Positions 1 to 5,549 of a stretch of DNA of 7,544 bases are shown here, one piece after another. The stretch's first letter is position 1. The number at the start of each line of letters is the position of its first letter. This DNA comes from Promethearchaeota archaeon. GTDB lineage: Archaea > Asgardarchaeota > Lokiarchaeia > Sigyniarchaeales > SOKP01. The DNA lies in the NCBI GenBank assembly GCA_030615145.1, contig JAUWZT010000182.1:1-7544 (forward strand), given 5' to 3'. A program made the translations under genes and the position numbers. The notes under the pieces were generated by a model, which was given only the letters and a program-made list of their open reading frames with translations, did no database searches and was not told where the DNA came from.

Positions 1-909
1 TAATACAGCTACTAGAACAATGATACCTCCGATAATGTTCCATATCAGTATTGTCTCAGATCGGTTTAAGATAATTGAAAAGATGAGCGTTAGAAACGGC
101 TCAATATAGAGAAATGAAGCCCCTTTTGAAGATTTAAGTTCCATTTGTGATTTCTGCCAGATGAAATACCCGATAATATAACAGCCAATACCTAAATAAA
201 TTCCTGTTAGAAAAACATAAATATTAAAAAAATTCTGGGTAAAAATGAGCAATTCATTATTTAATATTACGATAATGAACAACTGTATTGTCCCAAAATA
301 AGCAATGTATTTTAAGGTTTTGAAATTTGATTTATTTCTTATAATTCTTTTTGTTATTATTGAATAAATCGCCCATAGCATAGGCGTCATAAGAGCATAT
401 AAATAACCTAAGAAGTTAGGCGTTGTTGGTGTGAAAGTTCGTAAATCTCCTCCCGTAACTAGCAAAAAACCGCCTACGGTTGCAATAGCAAAACCCAGAA
501 TTTTAACCTTAGTCAACTTTTCTTCAAAAAAGATTAAAGCTAAAATTGTTATTACTACTGGGGATAAAAGGCACACAAATAATGCGGGTAAAGATGGTCC
601 AATTAATTCTATTGCAGAATATTGAGCAACAAAGAAAAGCAGAATACCACAAAAGCTTGCGATAATTAAATATATCCATTCCTTTCTTGTGTATCGAAGA
701 TTTTCCTTTTTCTTGTTGTATTTATCAACCTGTCTTTTTCGATTAATAAAAAGATATAGATCAACAATAATAAATACCAGTGATACTATTAGAAACCTAG
801 TTAACGCAATAGATATAGGTGGAACAAATTCCAGTGCAATATCCACTAGAACAAATGAGAAACTCCAGATAATAATCATTACGATTAATAACGCGTAAAT
901 TATTAACAT
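1..909 (-). CDS. EamA/DMT-superfamily transporter, 3' end cut by window edge
   Basis: I translated this open minus-strand frame by hand. It runs 303 codons from ATG at 909 to the window edge without a stop, so the C-terminus is missing. The protein is highly hydrophobic, with about 9-10 membrane segments in two similar halves, as in drug/metabolite transporters. The first half starts with a WSFSFV segment (residues 15-20) and ends in FFEEKLTKVKILGF (127-140) followed by GG, the usual 'E-x-L' helix end of an EamA repeat. The second half starts near residue 166 and carries FLYIEPFLTLIFS (266-278) and a final GG helix (294-295), so very little is missing. A lysine-rich cytoplasmic loop (57-76) separates helices 2 and 3. 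Such proteins export or import small metabolites; the substrate cannot be read from sequence. A TATA-like box 27 nt upstream supports the ATG. Family placement is secure, function is not. Confidence 0.85.
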   Translation of the reverse strand, partial: MLIIYALLIVMIIIWSFSFVLVDIALEFVPPISIALTRFLIVSLVFIIVDLYLFINRKRQVDKYNKKKENLRYTRKEWIYLIIASFCGILLFFVAQYSAIELIGPSLPALFVCLLSPVVITILALIFFEEKLTKVKILGFAIATVGGFLLVTGGDLRTFTPTTPNFLGYLYALMTPMLWAIYSIITKRIIRNKSNFKTLKYIAYFGTIQLFIIVILNNELLIFTQNFFNIYVFLTGIYLGIGCYIIGYFIWQKSQMELKSSKGASFLYIEPFLTLIFSIILNRSETILIWNIIGGIIVLVAVL

Positions 910-932
910 TTTGAAAAGATAATTTAATCAAT

Positions 933-940
933 ATTTTATA
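933..940 (-). promoter_or_regulatory. TATA-like box for the EamA transporter (leaderless)
   Basis: On the minus strand this reads TATAAAAT. Its centre lies about 27 nt upstream of the ATG at 909, the spacing expected between an archaeal TATA box and a transcription start that coincides with the start codon. No Shine-Dalgarno sequence is seen before that ATG, which agrees with a leaderless transcript. Confidence 0.5.
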
Positions 941-955
941 TTTGCATTATTTTAT

Positions 956-966
956 TATATTATTAA
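956..966 (+). promoter_or_regulatory. TATA-like box for the degenerate GTPase gene (leaderless)
   Basis: The AT-only stretch TTATATTATTA is centred about 28 nt before the TTG at 990. There is no ribosome binding site in the T-run directly before that codon, so a leaderless message is the simplest reading. With the minus-strand box at 933-940 it makes a compact divergent promoter inside an 80-bp spacer. In DNA this AT-rich the match is suggestive only. Confidence 0.4.
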
Positions 967-989
967 ATTAAGAACCATAATTATTTTTT

Positions 990-1589
990 TTGGCAAACAA
1001 AGTTTTGAAAGAATTTAGTTATTCCATCAATTTGGGTCTTGTTGGCACGGAAGATTCTGAAAAAATGATTTTTTTAGATTATTTAAAGCAAATTGCTTTA
1101 AAAATTGCTTCGGAAGACTTAATTTGGAAGTTTTTCTTTCTATTTAATGGTATTCCTATAAAATTAAAAGCTATTCTCGCAGAGAGTTTTGAGGATTTAA
1201 TTAGTAAGAAGATTCCCTTTAAGAGATTTGACGCAATTATAATCGCAGCAAATATTTACAATGATAAATCGATTAATAACATTAATATTGAAAATTACAC
1301 CAAATTTTCTCAACGCTTTATGTTCGATGGTATATCTGTTTTAGCAGGAATTGACCCTTTTTTAATATTAAAAAAAAAACCTCTAAGTGAAAGGAGAATA
1401 AATGAATTTAGTTTAATCCAAAAAACAAGAGAACTCGAACTTTTATATTGTTTTAAAATTCAAAATCTACAAAGAGATATTAAAGATGTATTCGATAAAA
1501 TTTTAAACGATATCCATTTCAAATTCGAATTTTTAAACCCAGAGCTATTTGAACGAGCAAAGGCTTACGGAAGAATTCTTTCTAAGTAG
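990..1589 (+). CDS. Degenerate Ras-superfamily small GTPase-like protein (pseudo-GTPase)
   Basis: The 199-residue protein follows the Ras/Rab fold order, but with every nucleotide-contact motif altered. Residues 13-26 match strand 1 plus the P-loop, yet GxxxxGK[ST] is GTEDSEKM (19-26): Glu replaces the second Gly and Met the Ser/Thr. ILAESFE (62-68) sits where Ras has ILDTAGQ, so DxxG is lost. FDAIIIAANIYNDKS (80-94) matches the strand-4 'D-x-ILVYDVT-x-x-S' block. VLAGIDPF (117-124) replaces VLVGNKxD, and YCFKIQN (153-159) replaces the ETSAK loop, followed by a typical last helix (D163-I175). About 24 residues extend beyond the fold. The protein probably does not bind or hydrolyse GTP and may be a scaffold or regulator; this is inference. 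The start is TTG at 990: an in-frame stop lies at 978 and the next Met (26) would remove the P-loop strand. It is divergent from the transporter. Fold call moderately firm, role unknown. Confidence 0.7.
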   Translation: MANKVLKEFSYSINLGLVGTEDSEKMIFLDYLKQIALKIASEDLIWKFFFLFNGIPIKLKAILAESFEDLISKKIPFKRFDAIIIAANIYNDKSINNINIENYTKFSQRFMFDGISVLAGIDPFLILKKKPLSERRINEFSLIQKTRELELLYCFKIQNLQRDIKDVFDKILNDIHFKFEFLNPELFERAKAYGRILSK

Positions 1590-1774
1590 AGAGAAATTCT
1601 ATATATGTGTAATATAGGTATCTAATATTATTATCCTATAAATCAACTACTAAACTAAGCAAATATTCTAAGGATATATTTTAGATATAAAAAACAAGTT
1701 AACTTATTATTCTTAAATTTATTAACAAACTTAACACCAAAATAAAAATGCTTATGTTTTAGAGTTGAAATTTT

Positions 1775-1963
1775 ATGGGAGAAGATAACTTACTGACAAT
1801 TGAAAAAACTGAAGGCAGAAGAAAATGTCCATCCTGCAGTGAAGAACATAAAAATCTGATTCACGAGTCAACTGACAGAGCAAATATTATCAGCGATTAT
1901 CCCAGAGTATACGGCAAGAAATACCGTTGTGGGAGATGTGGTCAAGAGTGGCGTGAGAAATAA
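1775..1963 (+). CDS. Small zinc-ribbon protein, 62 aa
   Basis: A short soluble protein with two Cys pairs, CPSC (residues 18-21) and CGRC (52-55), spaced as a single zinc ribbon. The pairs are linked by a charged segment with histidines (H25, H30) and the block DYPRVYGKKY (41-50), then a QEWRE tail. The pattern resembles small stand-alone zinc ribbons that I associate with Asgard archaea; that recollection could not be checked here. The role is unknown. Candidates are nucleic-acid binding or a subunit-like partner in transcription or translation, since the second knuckle plus W-R tail resembles archaeal transcription and ribosomal zinc ribbons. The ATG at 1775 follows a weak TATA-like CTTATG (1751-1756), with no clear ribosome site. 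It stands alone between spacers of 185 and 168 bp. Codon use and conserved-looking motifs make it a real gene despite its size. Confidence 0.75.
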   Translation: MGEDNLLTIEKTEGRRKCPSCSEEHKNLIHESTDRANIISDYPRVYGKKYRCGRCGQEWREK

Positions 1964-2100
1964 AAAAAGAAAAAAAAGAACCCTAATCTGATAAACTTTT
2001 TATTATTCCGTTTTGAGATACCTTCACTTTTAAAAATAAATAGTTATATAGCAAAAAATCTAATATAACATATCAGACAAAAAAATTTAATCTTGTATAT

Positions 2101-2107
2101 TATATAA
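2101..2107 (+). promoter_or_regulatory. TATA-like box for the first 7-TM gene
   Basis: TATATAA is centred about 28 nt upstream of the ATG at 2132, again fitting a leaderless or near-leaderless transcript. A purine-rich GGAAATGGGA at 2113-2122 lies between box and start and could be a weak ribosome site if the message began earlier. Confidence 0.5.
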
Positions 2108-2131
2108 TTAAAGGAAATGGGATAATATTCG

Positions 2132-2839
2132 ATGGTTTTAGCGCAATATATGGATATAGCAAGATTCATTCAAGTTTTTCTCGTACAAGGGTTAACTGGT
2201 TTATTTTTTCTGTTTATAGCGTATAGAATTTTAAAGAGAGAGTCGAAGGGACTTAACCTTATATTAAGTGGATTTTATTTATCTGTGGCTTTTGGAGTTA
2301 TTATAAATGTGATTTACGCGTTCATTTTTGTAGAGTCCGTTGTTCGTATACTACATTTTTTAACTTACTATCTGCTGTGCCTTTCTTTAATCTTCTTACT
2401 CATTTTTGTATTAATACTTGACAAATCGGACAAGGTTATAACTCCCAAAATTCAATTAGTATTGATAATTACATTTGGCATTCTTTTATTTAGCCTATGG
2501 TTTATACCAGACGGTATTGTTATTAATGCGGATACAGATTGGAAACCCGAGTGGAGTTGGACTTTCTTAACCTTTAGTTTTATTATTTGTAGCTCGATAG
2601 CTATTGTTCCTACAACTTATTTTTCTTTAAAACTATATCTTAAGTTCGAGTACAAGGAATTAAAGAAGAAATGGAAGTATTTTTTAGTTGGTATTTTCGC
2701 ATATTTCTTTTTATTTTATGGTACTACAATCTCCAATACATTAGCCGACCCAACTTTTAGGTTAATATGGTCTCTTGCATCATTACCCACGCTTATTGCT
2801 CTGTACTTTGTTTATTATGGCGTCGCGAAGCAATTATAA
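2132..2839 (+). CDS. Seven-helix membrane protein, paralogue A of a tandem pair
   Basis: I do not recognise a named family. The 235-residue protein is almost entirely membrane embedded, with seven hydrophobic segments at about residues 11-34, 41-66, 70-96, 107-127, 141-168, 181-203 and 209-231. There is no signal peptide and no soluble catalytic domain. Positive clusters after helix 1 (KRESK, 35-39) and before helix 6 (KELKKKWK, 175-182) suggest the N-terminus is outside and the C-terminus inside. Motifs shared with the downstream paralogue are SGFY (46-49), IIN-IYA (58-63), FIP (124-126), W-P-WS (137-142), KKKWK (178-182), YG--ISN-L (196-204) and YGV--Q (229-234). The layout resembles the 7-TM sensor half found on some archaeal and bacterial histidine kinases, here without a kinase. 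A sensor, receptor-like or small-ligand-binding membrane role is possible but inferred. It has its own TATA box and T-run terminator. Confidence 0.8.
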   Translation: MVLAQYMDIARFIQVFLVQGLTGLFFLFIAYRILKRESKGLNLILSGFYLSVAFGVIINVIYAFIFVESVVRILHFLTYYLLCLSLIFLLIFVLILDKSDKVITPKIQLVLIITFGILLFSLWFIPDGIVINADTDWKPEWSWTFLTFSFIICSSIAIVPTTYFSLKLYLKFEYKELKKKWKYFLVGIFAYFFLFYGTTISNTLADPTFRLIWSLASLPTLIALYFVYYGVAKQL

Positions 2840-2850
2840 TAATTTTAATA

Positions 2851-2867
2851 TTATTTCTATTTTTTTT
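2851..2867 (+). terminator. T-rich terminator after 7-TM paralogue A
   Basis: Twelve nt after the stop codon begins TTATTTCTATTTTTTTT, ending in eight consecutive T, the usual archaeal U-tract termination signal. There is no strong hairpin in front. It supports separate transcription of the two 7-TM genes. Confidence 0.5.
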
Positions 2868-2973
2868 ACCATTCAAAAAATTACAAATAAAATTTTTTAC
2901 ATCTCAACATGTTAGATTAAATTACAATTAAATAAGAGAAAAACAATTATATGTTTATCAAAATAAAAAAAAA

Positions 2974-2980
2974 TATATAA
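2974..2980 (+). promoter_or_regulatory. TATA-like box for the second 7-TM gene
   Basis: TATATAA occurs about 49 nt before the ATG at 3026, predicting a start site near 3003 and a leader of some 20 nt. That leader would contain AAGTGAAA (3011-3018), a weak Shine-Dalgarno-like sequence 7 nt from the ATG. This gene may therefore be translated differently from its leaderless paralogue. Confidence 0.4.
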
Positions 2981-3025
2981 TAAATAAATTTTAAACAATA
3001 AAAAAAATTCAAGTGAAATTAAAAA

Positions 3026-3742
3026 ATGACTCTTTATCAAATGTCAATGACTCGTATTATAACGGTATATGTAGCACAAGGATTTATGTGTCTTTTTTTC
3101 CTTTTTTTAGCGTACAAAATTCTCAAAAGAGATAGGAAACGTCTAAATATAATCTTTTCAGGATTTTATATATCTCCCGCTGTTGGATTTATAATAAATT
3201 TTATTTATGCTCCTCTTACCATCGGTTCTGTTGTGCTGATGCTAAACTTTCTCACTAACTTCTTTATCTTCTATTCTTCAATATTTATAGTAGTTTTTAA
3301 TTTAATTCTTTTAAAATCTGAAAAGGCAATTACAACAAGGAAGCAATTAATTATTCTTATTGCGTACGGTATTGCTATGTTTTCAATGATAGTATTTTTA
3401 TTTATTCCTGGTTATGGTGTTTATTTTAACCCAAATTGGAGCCCTGTTTGGAGCGTCCCATTCTTCTTATATGTTGTAGCAATCGAAACTATTGGAATAT
3501 TACCAGCACTTTATCTATCATTTCAGATTTATAAGAAATTAGAAGATGAGCTATTAAAAAAAAAGTGGAAATTCTTTATAATCGGATTATGCTTAATTTT
3601 TGTCTTTTTGTATGGAATTTTTATCTCTAATGTTTTAAATATTGACATCTTTAGAACAATAATAGGAGTAGTAGGCTTGATATTAGCTCTTGTAGGAGCT
3701 TATATGATGTTCTATGGCGTGGGACGTCAAATAGAAAAATAA
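3026..3742 (+). CDS. Seven-helix membrane protein, paralogue B of a tandem pair
   Basis: The 238-residue protein aligns along its whole length with the preceding gene, roughly 40% identical by eye with only short gaps in the helix 4-5 loop. Seven hydrophobic segments lie near residues 10-33, 40-65, 69-96, 107-128, 141-167, 181-203 and 209-231. Retained landmarks are AYKILKRDRK (29-38), SGFY (45-48), IIN-IYA (57-62), SVV (68-70), KS-K-IT (97-103), FIP (126-128), W-P-WS (138-143), KKKWK (178-182), YG--ISN-L (196-204) and YGV--Q (230-235). The pair therefore arose by tandem duplication and has diverged well past the recent stage, which implies both copies are kept by selection. The W-P-WS loop between helices 4 and 5 is a possible external ligand or contact site (inference). 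No catalytic motif is present. It has its own promoter and a T-run after the stop. Confidence 0.8.
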   Translation: MTLYQMSMTRIITVYVAQGFMCLFFLFLAYKILKRDRKRLNIIFSGFYISPAVGFIINFIYAPLTIGSVVLMLNFLTNFFIFYSSIFIVVFNLILLKSEKAITTRKQLIILIAYGIAMFSMIVFLFIPGYGVYFNPNWSPVWSVPFFLYVVAIETIGILPALYLSFQIYKKLEDELLKKKWKFFIIGLCLIFVFLYGIFISNVLNIDIFRTIIGVVGLILALVGAYMMFYGVGRQIEK

Positions 3743-3755
3743 TTTTTACTAAAAT

Positions 3756-3769
3756 CTTTTCTTTTTTTT
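3756..3769 (+). terminator. T-rich terminator after 7-TM paralogue B
   Basis: CTTTTCTTTTTTTT-type sequence 13-27 nt after the stop codon, with one run of eight T. This is the same style of U-tract signal as behind paralogue A and separates the 7-TM pair from the HhH gene. Confidence 0.5.
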
Positions 3770-3916
3770 ATCATCTCAAATTTTATCTTTTAGTATTGCA
3801 ATTATTTATTATTATAGATAAATTCAAAATTAGTATAGGTTAATTTTCTTTTTAATTCATTCAAATAGTAAAATTTGTCATTCTCAAGTGGAATAATACA
3901 TATAAAAGTGTTTTTT

Positions 3917-4264
3917 ATGTCTAATGAGCTCGAACGGGTTAGAGGTGTTGGACCAATAGCTGCTGTAAACCTTAATAAAGCAGGTGTGAAAAAAATTGAA
4001 GAGATCGCAAACTCTACAACCGAACAGCTAGCATGGATTAAGGGAATTGGCATTGTCTCAGCGAAAAAAATAATAGAAAACGCAAATGAATTACTTCAGC
4101 TTGAGAAAAGCATCCAGAAAGTTTTAGATTCAATAAAAGAGAATTTTGTGAAAAATTGTCCAAAATGTTCTGGAGCTATGGTGTCAAAATATATTATTCT
4201 CGGACCTGACAGGCGATTAAAAGCAAAACAGTGTACTATATGTAAATTTTACTTACCTGAATAA
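3917..4264 (+). CDS. Tandem helix-hairpin-helix plus zinc-ribbon protein
   Basis: From ATG at 3917 the protein is 115 residues. Residues 5-33 form a first helix-hairpin-helix with hairpin RGVGP (9-13), and 36-58 a second with KGIG (42-45). Together they are an (HhH)2 unit of the HHH_5 type that binds DNA backbone non-specifically in repair nucleases, Rad51/RadA N-termini and RNA polymerase alpha. A short helical linker (59-78) leads to a zinc ribbon with CPKC (81-84) and CTIC (106-109). There is no nuclease or ATPase domain, so it is probably an accessory DNA- or RNA-binding protein (inference). The frame stays open upstream to a TTG at 3875, but the ATG is preferred because the extra 14 residues do not resemble the domain. 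The TATAAAAG at 3901-3908 lies too close to serve this ATG, so the promoter is unclear. It converges on the exchanger gene, 26 bp apart. Confidence 0.8.
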   Translation: MSNELERVRGVGPIAAVNLNKAGVKKIEEIANSTTEQLAWIKGIGIVSAKKIIENANELLQLEKSIQKVLDSIKENFVKNCPKCSGAMVSKYIILGPDRRLKAKQCTICKFYLPE

Positions 4265-4272
4265 TCCTGTTC

Positions 4273-4284
4273 ACTTAAAAAAGT
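4273..4284. terminator. Possible shared terminator between convergent genes
   Basis: ACTTAAAAAAGT is a short palindrome (4-bp arms, A4 loop) in the 26-bp spacer between the convergent HhH and exchanger genes. It gives a run of six T on the minus strand after the exchanger stop. The stem is weak and AT-only, so the call is tentative. Confidence 0.25.
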
Positions 4285-4290
4285 CAAGGT

Positions 4291-5250
4291 TTACATTCCT
4301 AATCCAAATAGAAATACGAAAGCCATTATATAAAGGAATATAAAAAATACTCCAGATTTTTTGTCCATTTTTTGTCTGACTGCTACTACAACAATTACAA
4401 TTATACTAACAACGAGCGTATATAAAACCGTAGGTACCGCTAATTCTGCTGTAACCGCTTGAGGGAAGAAGACTTGACCAATGCCTATAGATAAAGTAGA
4501 ATCAACGATACAAGAACCAACAATATCTCCAATTGCTATGGAATGATGACCATGACGAAGGGCGTGTATATCAACGACGAGTTCAGGTAGCGACGTTCCT
4601 ATTGAGAGAATAAAGAAACTGATGATATATTCGTGAATACTTAGAGCTTGCGATATATAAATAACAGAATTTACTATGGTATAGGAGCCAATTGTGACGC
4701 CACCAAAACCAATTGCAGCAAACAAAAGGAGAATTTTTTTACTCTTTGTTGGTTGCACCGTTTCTATCAATTCTACTCTATGCATTATGCTCTCTTTATT
4801 CGCGTTATATATTAACCAAAAATAAATTACAAGGCTGAAAACCATAAATAGCGCGTTCAAACGAGTAATGTATCCTTTCTCAACAATAGTAAAGATCAAT
4901 AATAAAGACAGAACTTCGCAAGAACCTAATATTATTATATCCTTTCTATTAACATGAAATGAACCACAAATTATTGGTAGAAGTCCAAAAACTAAAGTGA
5001 GTTGCGTGAGATCTGAGCCAACAGAATCTCCTACATCAATATCTCCGTGACCTAAAGAACAGGAAATAATTGAATTAAAAATTTCAGAAATATCTGTGCC
5101 TATTGATACTAAAGTCACTCCAATTATTAATGGCGATACCCCTAAGGCTGTTGCAAGTAATGCTGAGTTTTTTACGGCAAATTGACTAGAGAAGATTATA
5201 ATAGCAACCCCTCCTACGAGAATAAAAAACACTACGATTATTTCAATCAT
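4291..5250 (-). CDS. Sodium/calcium-exchanger-type cation antiporter (CaCA superfamily)
   Basis: The 319-residue integral membrane protein has about ten hydrophobic helices and the two inverted alpha repeats of the Na+/Ca2+ exchanger family, around a central hydrophilic loop (150-171). Alpha-2 is near canonical: SIGTSLPE (216-223) and GDIVGSCIVD (241-250), keeping Ser220, Glu223, Ser246 and Asp250, equivalent to the cation ligands S210, E213, S236 and D240 of Methanocaldococcus NCX. Alpha-1 is divergent: SIGTDISE (49-56) and GDSVGSDLTQ (74-83). Glu56 is kept, but Asp53 replaces the usual Ser and Gln83 the usual Asn. Both repeats have Ser in place of Ala before I-G-T. The likely function is extrusion of Ca2+ or a related cation in exchange for Na+ or H+, with altered selectivity or stoichiometry possible (inference). 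A GAGG ribosome site precedes the ATG. The length is normal for prokaryotic members. Confidence 0.9.
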   Translation of the reverse strand: MIEIIVVFFILVGGVAIIIFSSQFAVKNSALLATALGVSPLIIGVTLVSIGTDISEIFNSIISCSLGHGDIDVGDSVGSDLTQLTLVFGLLPIICGSFHVNRKDIIILGSCEVLSLLLIFTIVEKGYITRLNALFMVFSLVIYFWLIYNANKESIMHRVELIETVQPTKSKKILLLFAAIGFGGVTIGSYTIVNSVIYISQALSIHEYIISFFILSIGTSLPELVVDIHALRHGHHSIAIGDIVGSCIVDSTLSIGIGQVFFPQAVTAELAVPTVLYTLVVSIIVIVVVAVRQKMDKKSGVFFIFLYIMAFVFLFGLGM

Positions 5251-5260
5251 TTAATTACAT

Positions 5261-5264
5261 CCTC
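5261..5264 (-). promoter_or_regulatory. Shine-Dalgarno GAGG before the exchanger gene
   Basis: On the minus strand GAGGATG ends 7 nt before the ATG at 5250, a good ribosome binding site. This supports that start and implies a leadered message, unlike several neighbours. The TTTTATAAA at 5265-5273 is then too close to be the promoter of this transcript, and the real TATA box must lie further upstream. Confidence 0.5.
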
Positions 5265-5318
5265 TTTATAAAATACTCAGTTGTATCGTAAATCCCTAAA
5301 TAGAATTTATCAAGAAAT

Positions 5319-5337
5319 ACCAACCAAGTTTGTTGGT
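5319..5337. repeat. Inverted repeat ACCAAC-N7-GTTGGT
   Basis: Perfect 6-bp arms (5319-5324 and 5332-5337) flank a 7-nt spacer, about 70-90 bp upstream of the exchanger start. It is GC-richer than its surroundings. No U-tract follows on the minus strand, so it is unlikely to be a terminator. A regulator-binding palindrome or a leader hairpin of the exchanger mRNA is possible. Confidence 0.35.
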
Positions 5338-5342
5338 CTAAC

Positions 5343-5453
5343 TTGAATTAGTGTCTTAAAACATTTTTGAATAAGTGAAATCGCTGTTTAATTTTCGAGA
5401 TTTGTTGAATAAATATTCAAATTATTTGAATTAGTGTACCATTCTCTATTCAA
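5343..5453. repeat. Cluster of TTGAAT / TTGAATWAGTG repeats
   Basis: The hexamer TTGAAT occurs six times in 111 bp: forward at 5343, 5367, 5405 and 5426, and inverted at 5415-5420 and 5448-5453. Two copies extend to an exact 12-mer TTGAATTAGTGT (5343-5354 and 5426-5437), and a third is close, TTGAATAAGTGA (5367-5378). The copies at 5405 and 5415 form a palindrome, TTGAAT-AAAT-ATTCAA. Spacing is irregular, so this is not a CRISPR. It looks more like a multi-site operator or a decayed repeat. Confidence 0.45.
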
Positions 5454-5488
5454 CTGTAAATTATTTAAAGATTATCTTTTTTCTTAGC

Positions 5489-5508
5489 AAAAATAACTTT
5501 ATTAAAAA
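5489..5508 (-). terminator. Possible U-tract terminator after Sir2
   Basis: On the minus strand, 40-60 nt after the Sir2 stop codon, two runs of five T occur in an AT-only context. They are weaker than the eight-T tracts behind the 7-TM genes. They are the best candidate for ending the LmbE-Sir2 transcript before the repeat cluster. Confidence 0.25.
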
Positions 5509-5549
5509 TTAACTTTAATTTCAGTGAATATTTCTAAATTTTATTTCTT

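Larger units (their letters stand above)
5251..5549. other. 299-bp intergenic region upstream of the exchanger
   Basis: This is the longest non-coding stretch in the window. No open frame with protein-like character, tRNA or recognised RNA motif is visible. It holds, from left to right, the exchanger ribosome site, a 6-bp-arm palindrome (5319-5337), a cluster of TTGAAT-based repeats (5343-5453) and AT-rich DNA with short A-runs that would be U-tracts for the Sir2 transcript (5489-5508). Confidence 0.6.

Noticed and set aside
431..898. Two short plus-strand frames (431-625 and 689-898)
   Set aside because: They lie antisense inside the EamA transporter, whose minus-strand frame is long, uninterrupted and clearly membrane-protein-like. 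Their products have no recognisable motif.
1590..1774. Short AT inverted repeats as a structured RNA or terminator
   Set aside because: Arms are five bases or fewer and A/T-only, as expected by chance in DNA of this composition. No tRNA, snoRNA-like box pair or riboswitch pattern was seen.
990..3742. Reading the pseudo-GTPase, zinc ribbon and 7-TM pair as one signalling operon
   Set aside because: Spacers of 168-186 bp, separate TATA-like boxes and T-run terminators point to independent transcription. Only adjacency supports a joint function.
3901..3908. TATAAAAG as promoter of the HhH gene
   Set aside because: Only about 13 nt separates its centre from the ATG, so transcription would begin inside the gene with no suitable in-frame start downstream.
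3875..3916. Upstream TTG start extending the HhH protein by 14 residues
   Set aside because: The extension is not domain-like and an ATG is available at the family-typical position. TTG has no ribosome site here.
3802..4053. Minus-strand 83-codon frame
   Set aside because: It overlaps the HhH gene on the opposite strand and its translation has no domain character.
5343..5453. The TTGAAT repeats as a CRISPR array
   Set aside because: The units are at most 12 bp, spacing is irregular (24, 38 and 21 bp between starts), some copies are inverted, and no cas gene is near.
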